Shown in pieces: positions 45,730-54,052 of a DNA stretch of 64,000 nucleotides. The translations under genes and the position numbers were made by a program. The notes beneath the pieces were generated by a model, which was not told the origin of the DNA, searched no databases, and worked only from the letters and a program-made list of their open reading frames with translations. The stretch's first letter is position 1; every line of letters starts with the position of its first letter. Source of the DNA: Chryseobacterium sp. (lineage in GTDB: Bacteria > Bacteroidota > Bacteroidia > Flavobacteriales > Weeksellaceae); NCBI RefSeq assembly GCF_019236175.1, contig NZ_JAFAJM010000002.1, positions 22,625-86,624 on the forward strand, read 5' to 3'.

Positions 45730-46263
45730 ATGAAAATAAAAAAGACCGAGTTTCCTGCAACATCAGTATTGTTTAAAGGGAAAAATGATTTTGACTACAT
45801 AGACAGCTTTGTAGGAGATCTGCCGGACTGTCACCGGAAGATAGACATTGCGGAAATTGGAAAGGCTTTTTTTACCAGCGGTCCGAAATGGGGAAAGAAA
45901 ATGTTTGCTTTCCGAAATAAAGTAGTTGGGCTTCTAGGGCTAAAAACAGGATCAGAAACAGATCAATTAAAGGACGCAGAACATTTTACCTGTGAAGTAG
46001 GGGAGCGGGTAGGACTTTTTAAAGTATTTGATAAGACAGAAAATGAAATTATTCTGGGTGAAGATGATAAACATCTGGATTTTAGGATTTCACTTTTGTT
46101 TAATGGACACCAAAACCTTCCGGATCATCATTCACTGACGATTTCTACTACAGTAAAATACCATAATTGGTTAGGTGTGCTGTATTTCTTACCGGTACGT
46201 CCTTTTCATAAACTCATTGTTCCGGCTTTGCTAAAAAATATAGCAGGAGAAATAGGAAAATAA
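45730..46263 (+). CDS. DUF2867 domain protein
   Basis: A 177-residue protein of the DUF2867 family (FFTSGPKWGKKMFAFRNKVVGLLGLKTG, then DDKHLDFRISLLF and HNWLGVLYFLPVRPFHKLIVPALL). The C-terminal hydrophobic stretch suggests peripheral membrane contact or a lipid-binding pocket. DUF2867 is found alone or fused to NAD-dependent epimerases; the function is unknown. Confidence 0.88.
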   Translation: MKIKKTEFPATSVLFKGKNDFDYIDSFVGDLPDCHRKIDIAEIGKAFFTSGPKWGKKMFAFRNKVVGLLGLKTGSETDQLKDAEHFTCEVGERVGLFKVFDKTENEIILGEDDKHLDFRISLLFNGHQNLPDHHSLTISTTVKYHNWLGVLYFLPVRPFHKLIVPALLKNIAGEIGK

Positions 46264-46284
46264 AACCTTAAAAACAAATATGGA

Positions 46285-46313
46285 AAATGCTGCCTCATAC
46301 GGGCAGCATTTAT
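46285..46313. terminator. Bidirectional terminator hairpin
   Basis: AAATGCTGCC (46285-46294) pairs perfectly with GGCAGCATTT (46302-46311) around a 7-nt loop, between the convergent DUF2867 and T9SS cargo genes. Confidence 0.85.
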
Positions 46314-46333
46314 TTCTTATATAATTACAGGGG

Positions 46334-47566
46334 TTATTTTGAAATCAGTAACTTTTGGGAACTTGTTTTGTCATTGGATTTTAGTTCAACAACATAAGTA
46401 CCCTGTAGAAGTCTTTCCGTACTCAGTTTAATGATCTGGCGTCCGCTTTCCAAATTTTCAGACTTTTCAAGAAGTACTTTGCCGAATGTATCAATAATCC
46501 GGACAGTAACCAGTTCTTTTTTTGAAAAATCTGTTTGCACATCTACATAACTTTTGGCAGGGTTGGGAACCAGAGAAAAATCTTTCTGCTCCCCTGTCTG
46601 GAGTTCTTTTTTTGCAATCATCTGAACCTCAGTAAAAGGTGACCGGGTGTTGGAAACAGTTCCTGTAGGTGTAGTCGGCGCTTTGTAACAGAAGGTAAAA
46701 CATTTTGTACATTTAATGAGTTTCCCCTGTCTTTCAGTGACACATACCGTATAACTTCCTGCGTTCGGATAATTATGAGGTACCGTTGGGTAAATATAAG
46801 GTGATGAGGTACCGTCTCCCCAATCTATGGTGTAGGTAGGACCAGGATTGCCGGGAGTTGAAATAAGAATAGGGTTGGTTAATGTTAGTTTAACAGAAAC
46901 AGCATTCGTGGATGTGCTGAATGAAGTATCTAGAGTAAAATCTGCTGTACAGCTTTCACACGGCTTTACACAAATATTGTCAAAATACATTACTTCCTGT
47001 TGTGTCGACGTCAGATCGGGAGTTATTGAAATTGTTGTGGTATTCATTATGATGTTATCAAATACGGCTGTATTTACTGTAGTCATCGTCCACGAACCTT
47101 CCGAATTGCTTGGAAGCAGACCTCCGCTTGAGAGCTGAATAGGAGCTTTGACCCGTACCCATCCGCTTCCGGGAGTTACCGCTACATTGGCAACAAATGA
47201 TGTACTGTTTGTTCCGTCTGAAAGAGTAATGTAAGGGTGAAAAGGAGCTCCGTATCCACTGTCATTTTCAAGATAAAAATCAAAATAAATACATTGTCCC
47301 ATAAATTTTTTTCCAAGACTTCTGAAATCAACACTGTTTTCATACCATGACCCTCCTGACCGGTCTTTCAGTATCAGGTACTGAGAACCGTCAAAAACAT
47401 TGGGAGCGCCAAATCCCACACTTACGTTTCCGTTAGGATACGGTGAGGGGGTCCAGTTACCGGCCGGGTTTGTAGCGTCATTAAAATCAGAACACGGGCT
47501 CTGGGCATTCAGTGGTATCAAACAACTGAGAATGAAGCTGATGGTTAAAATGTATATTCTTATCAT
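46334..47566 (-). CDS. T9SS-secreted protein with PKD domain
   Basis: A 410-residue exported protein: signal peptide (ISFILSCLIPLNAQS), a lectin- or laminin-G-like beta-sandwich (about 25-200), a PKD domain (YTIDWGDGTSSPYIYPTVPHNYPNAGSYTVCVTE, about 245-285) and a C-terminal type A sorting domain (from SLVPNPAKSYVDV; TYVVELKSNDKTSSQKLLISK). The sorting domain directs it through the type IX system to the surface. It may bind glycans. The next gene upstream is a LytTR regulator on the same strand, 309 bp away. Confidence 0.88.
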   Translation of the reverse strand: MIRIYILTISFILSCLIPLNAQSPCSDFNDATNPAGNWTPSPYPNGNVSVGFGAPNVFDGSQYLILKDRSGGSWYENSVDFRSLGKKFMGQCIYFDFYLENDSGYGAPFHPYITLSDGTNSTSFVANVAVTPGSGWVRVKAPIQLSSGGLLPSNSEGSWTMTTVNTAVFDNIIMNTTTISITPDLTSTQQEVMYFDNICVKPCESCTADFTLDTSFSTSTNAVSVKLTLTNPILISTPGNPGPTYTIDWGDGTSSPYIYPTVPHNYPNAGSYTVCVTERQGKLIKCTKCFTFCYKAPTTPTGTVSNTRSPFTEVQMIAKKELQTGEQKDFSLVPNPAKSYVDVQTDFSKKELVTVRIIDTFGKVLLEKSENLESGRQIIKLSTERLLQGTYVVELKSNDKTSSQKLLISK

Positions 47567-47875
47567 AACGAATATTGATTTTATAAATCAAAAACCAATA
47601 AAAACTTTAAAAATTAATATTGAGTGATGCGCTGATGTTTCAGAGATTTCAATGCAATAAAAAACCAGCTTTTACGGGTGCAGAATTATATGGAAAGAGA
47701 ATGTTGACGAAACAACACGATGAGAAAGAATTATTGTAGCTTTCATGATCATAGTTTTATTGTTCATAAAAGTATCAGGATATAAAATATCACACAGCTA
47801 TGAATTGATAACTGTGAATATTTAATCAGTAAGTGAGCGTGTTTTCCCTGTAATTGTGAATTGCTGTAGAAATAT
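47567..47875. other. Intergenic region between T9SS cargo and LytTR genes
   Basis: Contains the presumed promoter of the T9SS cargo gene. A perfect inverted repeat TTGATTT-TAT-AAATCAA lies at 47575-47591, immediately upstream of the start. A 31-codon minus-strand ORF (47672-47767) is not convincing. No RNA gene seen. Confidence 0.5.
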
Positions 47876-48604
47876 TTACTCCAGATAGCCTATTTTGTGT
47901 AAAAAATCATTCTTTTTACGAACTGAGACATCCAATACAGAATGATCCGTCATGATTACCTGGCCGCCTTTTCCCTTAATGTATTCTTTTAAATGGCTCA
48001 GATTAATAAGATGTTTGTGGTGAATTCTGAAAAAATTATGATCGGAAAGTAATTCTTCGAACTCATGCAATGTTCTGGATACTATGATTTTGGATTTATC
48101 ATTCATATAAAACGTAGTATAGCTTGAATCTGCTTCACAACGTACAATACTGTCGATGTCAGTTAATTTAAAACCCTGTAAAGTAGGAAGACTGATTTTA
48201 TTCTGATAAGAAACTGTTGAAGAAAGCCGGTGCTTTCGGTGGGTATCCAGCGCTTTACGGACTGCAATAATAAAATCAATCCTTTTGATAGGCTTTAGAA
48301 GATAATCTGTGGCTCCATTTTTTATAGCCTGAATGGCAAAGTGCTCAAAAGCCGTAATAAAAATAATCAAAGAATTGATCTCCTTGAACTTGGAAAGCAG
48401 GTCAAAGGCGGTGCCGTCTTTTAGCTGTACATCGAGGAATAAAATATCCGGGGCATTCTTTACCAGACTAAGATAGGCCTCTTCTACACTTGAAGCCTGA
48501 AAAGATTCCTGAATATCCGGGAACTCGTTTCGTAATAAAAGAGCAATATAGTCTCTTCCGTCTTGTTCGTCATCAATGATGGCGGCTTGTATTTTAGTTT
48601 TCAT
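47876..48604 (-). CDS. LytTR-family response regulator
   Basis: A 242-residue response regulator. Receiver domain: acidic pair D11-D12, phospho-acceptor D58 in ILFLDVQLKDG, and K in LLKPI. C-terminal LytTR DNA-binding domain (about 140-240, DIDSIVRCEADSSYTTFYM, FFRIHHKHLINLSHLKEY). Its start overlaps the end of the sensor kinase gene by 11 bp, so the two form a two-component pair. Confidence 0.95.
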   Translation of the reverse strand: MKTKIQAAIIDDEQDGRDYIALLLRNEFPDIQESFQASSVEEAYLSLVKNAPDILFLDVQLKDGTAFDLLSKFKEINSLIIFITAFEHFAIQAIKNGATDYLLKPIKRIDFIIAVRKALDTHRKHRLSSTVSYQNKISLPTLQGFKLTDIDSIVRCEADSSYTTFYMNDKSKIIVSRTLHEFEELLSDHNFFRIHHKHLINLSHLKEYIKGKGGQVIMTDHSVLDVSVRKKNDFLHKIGYLE

Positions 48605-51515
48605 GGGGCGGTATGTATAGTTTAATTTGTGTTCCTGAGAGTGATTGCTTCTCCTTTAGATCTTCTATTTCCAGAATAATATCAACTTCGAAAAGCTGTC
48701 TGAACGTCTCAATTCTTTTCTTCGATAGTTTTACACCAAAAGAATCATCTTTTTTTAAAGACTCAGAATTGCTCCCTATGCCTATGCCGTTATCGGTAAT
48801 GGTAATACAGAGATAAGGAGCATGGTATTCAAATGATATATCAACCTTTCCCTTTCTGTTTTTCAGACCGGAAATTCCGTGCTTTATTGCATTTTCTACA
48901 AAAGGCTGTATAAGTAAGGAAGGAATTGTCCATTTATTATTTACTGCTTCAGACGCTGTGATCTGATAGCTAAACTGATCTTTAAGGCGTAATTTTTCCA
49001 TTTTCAGATAGAGCGACAGGTATTCTATTTCATCTTTAATCGGCATAAAAGTCTTCTCAGAATAATAGAGGGTTTTTCTGATCATTTGAGAAAAGATATC
49101 CAGATAGTTTTCTGTTTCTGAATAATTCTTTTTATAGAGCAAAAACTGGATGGAATTTAGGCAGTTGTAGATGAAATGTGGGTTAATCTGTGCTTTGATA
49201 GCCTGTAGTTCCAGCTCGGCGATTTTTTTTTCGTAATAAAGCGTTTCAAGTTTTTTATTTCGTTTTTTTTGAAAGTATATATTCAGACCGGTGAGAATAA
49301 CGGATATTCCCAAAACGGATAATAAAAGCCTGAACCACCATGTCTGCCAGAAACGGGGCTGTATTTCAAATATCACATCCGTTGAGGTATCCGACTGTTT
49401 ACCGTTGTATCCCAATCCGAAAATCTGTAAAGTATATTTACCGGGAGGTACCGCATTCAGAATAATTGAAGAAGAATTACTTATTTGCCAATTGTCGATA
49501 AGACCGGCAATTCTATATTTGTAGCTTATTTTTCCCTGTGAAGAATAGTCAGGAAAGCTCAACCTGACAATAACTTCTTCATTATTGGAAGAAAGCCCGA
49601 CCAAATTCTGATCAGGCTCAAAATATTCTTTATCTCCTATTAACACAGAGTTGATAATGACTTTTTTGTTGATGAATTTTTGTTGCGAAAGTAATTTGTT
49701 AATAGGTAAAATAGCAAGGCCTTTTGAAGTTCCGGCGTAGAGCGTATCCTTTCTTATCACACATCCGGCTACTACATTGGAAGGAAGACCATCTGTCTGT
49801 GTAAAGCTGCTGATAAAAATCCTGTTCTCTTTAAGCTCAATCCTGTTGATACCTGAATTGGTACTTGCCCAGAAAACATTCTCATTTTCGACGGTGATTT
49901 TTTTTACCTGTCCGGAAAGAAGTCCGTCTTTCTCAGTAATTTTTCTCAGTACTTTTTTATTGTTGAAAAGAATAATCCCGTTGAGGTTGGTACCGGCAGC
50001 ATACAGATTTGATCTCAAACGCTGTATGTCCTTAAAGTAATATCCTTCCAGGAATAAGGTCTTAGTTTTAGTGTTGATATTAAATTTATACAAATCTTTG
50101 AAATTTCCCACAAACAAACTGTCTTTATGATATGGTAATGCAGTATAAACTCTTTCATCAGATAAATAGTCTGAGTACGAATCTTTAATAAAATTATAGA
50201 CAATTAATCCATTTGAAGCACAAAGTAATAAGGAGTCGCCAGAATAAGGTAAAATGTTTTTCAGGCCATAGGGTTTTAAAAGTTTCTTTTTTCCGGTGAT
50301 GAGATCGTATTTGAAAATGCTTTTGGTCAGTCCGAATATGATCAGGTTATTTTTTGCGAATATAGCCTTGTGTTCGGTTTTCTTATTGGGCTCCAGGGAA
50401 ATATCGGTAATGGTGTTGGCGTGAAAAATTCCGCTTTCAGACTTGTTATATCCCAGAATAATATCCTGTTTACTGGCTGTGATGGCCGTGATAAATGCTG
50501 TGTTGTTGCGAAGAGGCAGGCTGATGTAATTTTTTAAAAATGAATTTGTGATAAAAAAGATTCCATTATTCCTGGTAGAAAACCAGACATTATTGTCTGT
50601 GTCAACCAGAATATCATTAATAATATAATCTTCAAGAAATCGTAGGGGAGAAGTCAGGTGCTTTTCGATAGAGAGAGGCTGGTCAAAATAGAGGACACCC
50701 CCTTTGTCAAGACAAAGCCAGAGTTTATTATTTTTATCTACGATAATCTGATGAATATCCTCACGGATATAAAAAGTATGTATTTTAGTAAACCGAGAAG
50801 TATGCTCAATTTTATAAACGTCAATTTTATTATGATGTTTGTTGATGAGAAAATTGTCTTTTTTATAAGTAATATCAGACTTTCCTAATGAAATATGACA
50901 GTTTATTTTTTTTCGGGTTATAAAATTATAAGCTTCAATTTCATTTTTTTCATTCTTTATGTAAAGGATATTTTTATTGGTGTCCATCCCGATGGTCTGA
51001 ATCTTAGCTGATGTTTTGTTAGAAGTATGATTCAGCAGCAGATTTTTTATTTTACCATTGTTATAAAGAAAAATATTTTTAGGATTAATAACATTGCAGA
51101 GATAAAGAGTTTCTTTTGTGCCGGAAATAAGCGGATTGTGTTCAAAATGAAGCTTTTGCAGCTCCCGGTTCTGATCCGAATTGATTACTTTTCCATGTTT
51201 CAGACTGGCAAAATCATTCAGAAAAGAGATAATAAGAAGTTCACCATTGGGAAGGGGTTCACAGGATAAAACATCTATATTTTTTAGGCCGTCTTTTTTG
51301 CCGTATTGCTTAAATTCTTTTCCGTCAAAACGGAATAGGCCATTGTCACTTCCAATCCAGATAAAGCCGTCCTTATCCTGTCTTAGCCGATAAGTATAGG
51401 ACGTGTTTAACCCTTCTTCTTCGCTATAGTTGATCAATCCTGGAATTTGGGCTATAAGAGAAGAAGAGAAAAATATTATTAATGAAAATAGAAGAATAAT
51501 ATATTTATATTTCAC
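48594..51515 (-). CDS. Propeller-type LytS-like sensor histidine kinase
   Basis: A 973-residue sensor. Order: signal/anchor helix (IILLFSLIIFFSSSLIAQ), periplasmic two-component propeller repeats (about 25-640, GLNTSYTYRLRQDKDGFIWIGSDNGL), Y_Y_Y domain (about 650-730, KISYKYRIAGLIDNWQ), a transmembrane helix (WWFRLLLSVLGISVILTGLNIY) and a LytS-type kinase core with NPHFIYNCLNSIQ (phosphoacceptor His) and ATP-lid ITDNGIGIG. It senses an extracellular cue, probably a glycan or envelope signal, and passes it to the LytTR regulator. Regulon unknown. Confidence 0.94.
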   Translation of the reverse strand: MKYKYIILLFSLIIFFSSSLIAQIPGLINYSEEEGLNTSYTYRLRQDKDGFIWIGSDNGLFRFDGKEFKQYGKKDGLKNIDVLSCEPLPNGELLIISFLNDFASLKHGKVINSDQNRELQKLHFEHNPLISGTKETLYLCNVINPKNIFLYNNGKIKNLLLNHTSNKTSAKIQTIGMDTNKNILYIKNEKNEIEAYNFITRKKINCHISLGKSDITYKKDNFLINKHHNKIDVYKIEHTSRFTKIHTFYIREDIHQIIVDKNNKLWLCLDKGGVLYFDQPLSIEKHLTSPLRFLEDYIINDILVDTDNNVWFSTRNNGIFFITNSFLKNYISLPLRNNTAFITAITASKQDIILGYNKSESGIFHANTITDISLEPNKKTEHKAIFAKNNLIIFGLTKSIFKYDLITGKKKLLKPYGLKNILPYSGDSLLLCASNGLIVYNFIKDSYSDYLSDERVYTALPYHKDSLFVGNFKDLYKFNINTKTKTLFLEGYYFKDIQRLRSNLYAAGTNLNGIILFNNKKVLRKITEKDGLLSGQVKKITVENENVFWASTNSGINRIELKENRIFISSFTQTDGLPSNVVAGCVIRKDTLYAGTSKGLAILPINKLLSQQKFINKKVIINSVLIGDKEYFEPDQNLVGLSSNNEEVIVRLSFPDYSSQGKISYKYRIAGLIDNWQISNSSSIILNAVPPGKYTLQIFGLGYNGKQSDTSTDVIFEIQPRFWQTWWFRLLLSVLGISVILTGLNIYFQKKRNKKLETLYYEKKIAELELQAIKAQINPHFIYNCLNSIQFLLYKKNYSETENYLDIFSQMIRKTLYYSEKTFMPIKDEIEYLSLYLKMEKLRLKDQFSYQITASEAVNNKWTIPSLLIQPFVENAIKHGISGLKNRKGKVDISFEYHAPYLCITITDNGIGIGSNSESLKKDDSFGVKLSKKRIETFRQLFEVDIILEIEDLKEKQSLSGTQIKLYIPPHEN

Positions 51516-51627
51516 ATTCCTTCGAATAATTTTATAAATATAAAGTTTGCCCGATAATCATGCAATATATGTTATGGAATATTGCAAAAAATGATTCCTT
51601 AAATTCGGATAATTTTGTACAATTTCG

Positions 51628-51635
51628 TACTTTTG
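51628..51635 (+). promoter_or_regulatory. -7 promoter box of parE
   Basis: TACTTTTG, matching TAnnTTTG, 21 nt before ATG 51656; a second match TAATTTTG is at 51610-51617. Both lie downstream of the more distal ATG 51560. Confidence 0.5.
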
Positions 51636-51655
51636 TATGTTTGCTGAAATCATAT

Positions 51656-53542
51656 ATGTCACAAGAAATAAATCCAACCTACTCCGAAGATAATATCAGA
51701 ACCCTAGATTGGCAGGAACACATCCGTCTGCGCCCCGGTATGTACATCGGGAAGCTTGGTGACGGGTCCTCTGCTGATGATGGTATTTATATTCTGCTTA
51801 AAGAAATCCTGGATAACTCGATCGATGAGTTCAGGATGAAATCCGGTAAAAGAATTGAAATAAAACTGGACGATGGCAAAGTTACCATTCGTGACTTTGG
51901 TCGTGGAATACCTTTAGGAAAGGTAGTAGACGCCGTCTCCAAAATGAATACCGGTGGTAAATACGATAGTAAGGCGTTCAAGAAATCTGTCGGACTGAAC
52001 GGGGTCGGTACAAAAGCTGTAAATGCCCTCTCAGATTATTTCAGAGTACGCTCTTTCCGCGACGGAAAGATGAAAGCTGCTGAGTTCTCCCGTGGTCTTA
52101 TCAAAGAAAACTTTGATGAAAAGGAGACTTCGGATAGAAACGGTACTGAAATTTCCTTCATTCCTGACGGGGAAATATTCCTGCATTTTAAATACAGAAA
52201 GGAATATATCGAGAGAATGCTCCGCAATTATGCTTATCTGAACCCCGGGTTAAAAATCCTGTTCAACGGGGAAACCTATTTCTCTGAAAACGGGTTGAAA
52301 GACCTTTTGGAAGAAGAACTGGAAAATGATATTCTTTATCCGATCGTTCATTTGAAAGATAATGACATTGAAGTGGCCATTACCCATTCTGATAAGTCTC
52401 AGATGGAAACTTATTTCTCATTTGTAAACGGACAAAATACAACTCAGGGAGGGACGCATCTTAATGCATTCCGTGAAGCCTATGTGAAAACAATCCGTGA
52501 GTTTTTTAATAAGAATTTTGATGCTTCCGATATCAGAAAGTCTATCATAGCCGCTATTTCAATCAATGTAGAAGAACCAGTCTTTGAATCTCAGACGAAA
52601 ACAAAATTGGGGTCTAATGATATGGGACCTAACGGACCTACCGTAAGAACTTTTATCATTGATTTCTTAAAAAGTAAACTGGATAATTTCCTGCATAAGA
52701 ATCCGGAAATCGCTGAAGCAATCCAGAGAAAAATTCTAATTTCCGAAAGAGAAAGAAAAGAGCTTTCGGGAATTCAGAAACTGGCAAGAGAAAGAGCAAA
52801 AAAAGTATCTCTTCATAATAAAAAACTTCGTGACTGCAGGCAGCATTATAATGATCAGAAAGCCGAAAGAAAAGGAGATACACAAATTTTCATTACCGAG
52901 GGAGATTCTGCATCAGGATCGATTACAAAATCCAGGGATGTGGAAACACAGGCTGTTTTCTCATTGAAAGGAAAACCCTTAAACTGCTATGGTCTTACCA
53001 AAAAAGTAGTCTATGAAAATGAAGAGTTCAATTTACTTCAGGCTGCTTTAAATATTGAAGAAAGCTTAGAAGATCTGAGATATAACCAAGTGATTATTGC
53101 AACCGATGCCGATGTCGACGGGATGCACATCCGTCTATTAATGATCACATTTTTCCTGCAATTCTTCCCTGATCTGATCAAAAACGGACACCTTTATATT
53201 CTTCAGACTCCACTATTCAGAGTTAGAAACAAGAAAGAGACAAGGTATTGTTATTCAGAAGCGGAAAGAGTAAAAGCACTGAATGAGCTTGGAAAGAATC
53301 CTGAGATTACCCGATTTAAGGGATTAGGAGAGATTTCACCTGATGAGTTTAAACATTTTATCGGGAAAGACATTCGCCTGGAGCCTGTAGTTATAGGGAA
53401 AGACCAGACTATAGACCAGCTTCTGGAATTTTATATGGGAAAAAATACACCGGACCGACAAATATTTATTCTTGAAAACCTGGTGGTGGAAGATGATACA
53501 GCTATTGATAAAAAAGAAATTGCAGATGAAATAAATGACTGA
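51656..53542 (+). CDS. parE: DNA topoisomerase IV subunit B (ParE)
   Basis: A 628-residue type IIA topoisomerase subunit. GHKL ATPase motifs: [17 protein letters not shown] and [31 protein letters not shown] and [12 protein letters not shown]. Partner of ParC encoded 510 bp downstream in the same operon. An ATG at 51560 would add 32 residues, but promoter boxes lie between it and ATG 51656, which also matches the usual N-terminus ([19 protein letters not shown]). Decatenates chromosomes in the cytosol. Confidence 0.95.
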   Translation: MSQEINPTYSEDNIRTLDWQEHIRLRPGMYIGKLGDGSSADDGIYILLKEILDNSIDEFRMKSGKRIEIKLDDGKVTIRDFGRGIPLGKVVDAVSKMNTGGKYDSKAFKKSVGLNGVGTKAVNALSDYFRVRSFRDGKMKAAEFSRGLIKENFDEKETSDRNGTEISFIPDGEIFLHFKYRKEYIERMLRNYAYLNPGLKILFNGETYFSENGLKDLLEEELENDILYPIVHLKDNDIEVAITHSDKSQMETYFSFVNGQNTTQGGTHLNAFREAYVKTIREFFNKNFDASDIRKSIIAAISINVEEPVFESQTKTKLGSNDMGPNGPTVRTFIIDFLKSKLDNFLHKNPEIAEAIQRKILISERERKELSGIQKLARERAKKVSLHNKKLRDCRQHYNDQKAERKGDTQIFITEGDSASGSITKSRDVETQAVFSLKGKPLNCYGLTKKVVYENEEFNLLQAALNIEESLEDLRYNQVIIATDADVDGMHIRLLMITFFLQFFPDLIKNGHLYILQTPLFRVRNKKETRYCYSEAERVKALNELGKNPEITRFKGLGEISPDEFKHFIGKDIRLEPVVIGKDQTIDQLLEFYMGKNTPDRQIFILENLVVEDDTAIDKKEIADEIND

Positions 53543-53569
53543 TAACCAAATCATAACACAAAAAATTAA

Positions 53570-54046
53570 ATGAGATTAAGTAACCGTAATAAAGCACCAG
53601 TTTATAACACAATCAATACATTGTTGTTCATGCTCCTGTTATTGGGAACTGGAGGTTTTCTGGCAAATGAATACCGATTTCATGCGCTGAAAAATGAAAG
53701 TTCTTTGATGATTATTGTTCCCGCTCTGATGTTGATCCTATTTCATCTTAACGGACGCCAGATTTTTGAGTATGACAGTGACGGAGAAGCTCTGAATTTT
53801 AAAAACAGGAATATTATTCCCTTTTTAAATAAGCCGCTCTATGATGAGTTCCCAAAATATAAACTGATAAAATATGATGTAATTACTATATTCTTTATTA
53901 AAAGACTATACATTACCGTTTCAAGTAAAAATAGCGGTTCTACCGTACTGAAATATCAGATTTCTTATCTGAGCCGAAAAGAAGTAAACGATTTAAAACT
54001 CTCTCTGAATAAAGTAGTAAAAGCTAATAAAGAGAAAAAAGATTAA
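53570..54046 (+). CDS. Two-TM membrane protein between parE and parC
   Basis: A 158-residue protein with two N-terminal hydrophobic helices (about 12-34 and 44-61) and a cytosolic, beta-rich C-terminal domain (FEYDSDGEALNFKNRNIIPF, LYITVSSKNSGSTVLKY) that could be a bacterial PH-like fold. Family not recognised. It is 27 bp after parE and 6 bp before parC, so it is co-transcribed with the topoisomerase subunits; whether it has any link to DNA topology or the envelope is unknown. Confidence 0.75.
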   Translation: MRLSNRNKAPVYNTINTLLFMLLLLGTGGFLANEYRFHALKNESSLMIIVPALMLILFHLNGRQIFEYDSDGEALNFKNRNIIPFLNKPLYDEFPKYKLIKYDVITIFFIKRLYITVSSKNSGSTVLKYQISYLSRKEVNDLKLSLNKVVKANKEKKD

Positions 54047-54052
54047 CAACAG

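Noticed and set aside
47672..47767. 31-codon minus-strand ORF in the gap before the T9SS cargo gene
   Set aside because: No leader motif, Cys pattern or hydrophobic helix of interest and no promoter; probably chance.
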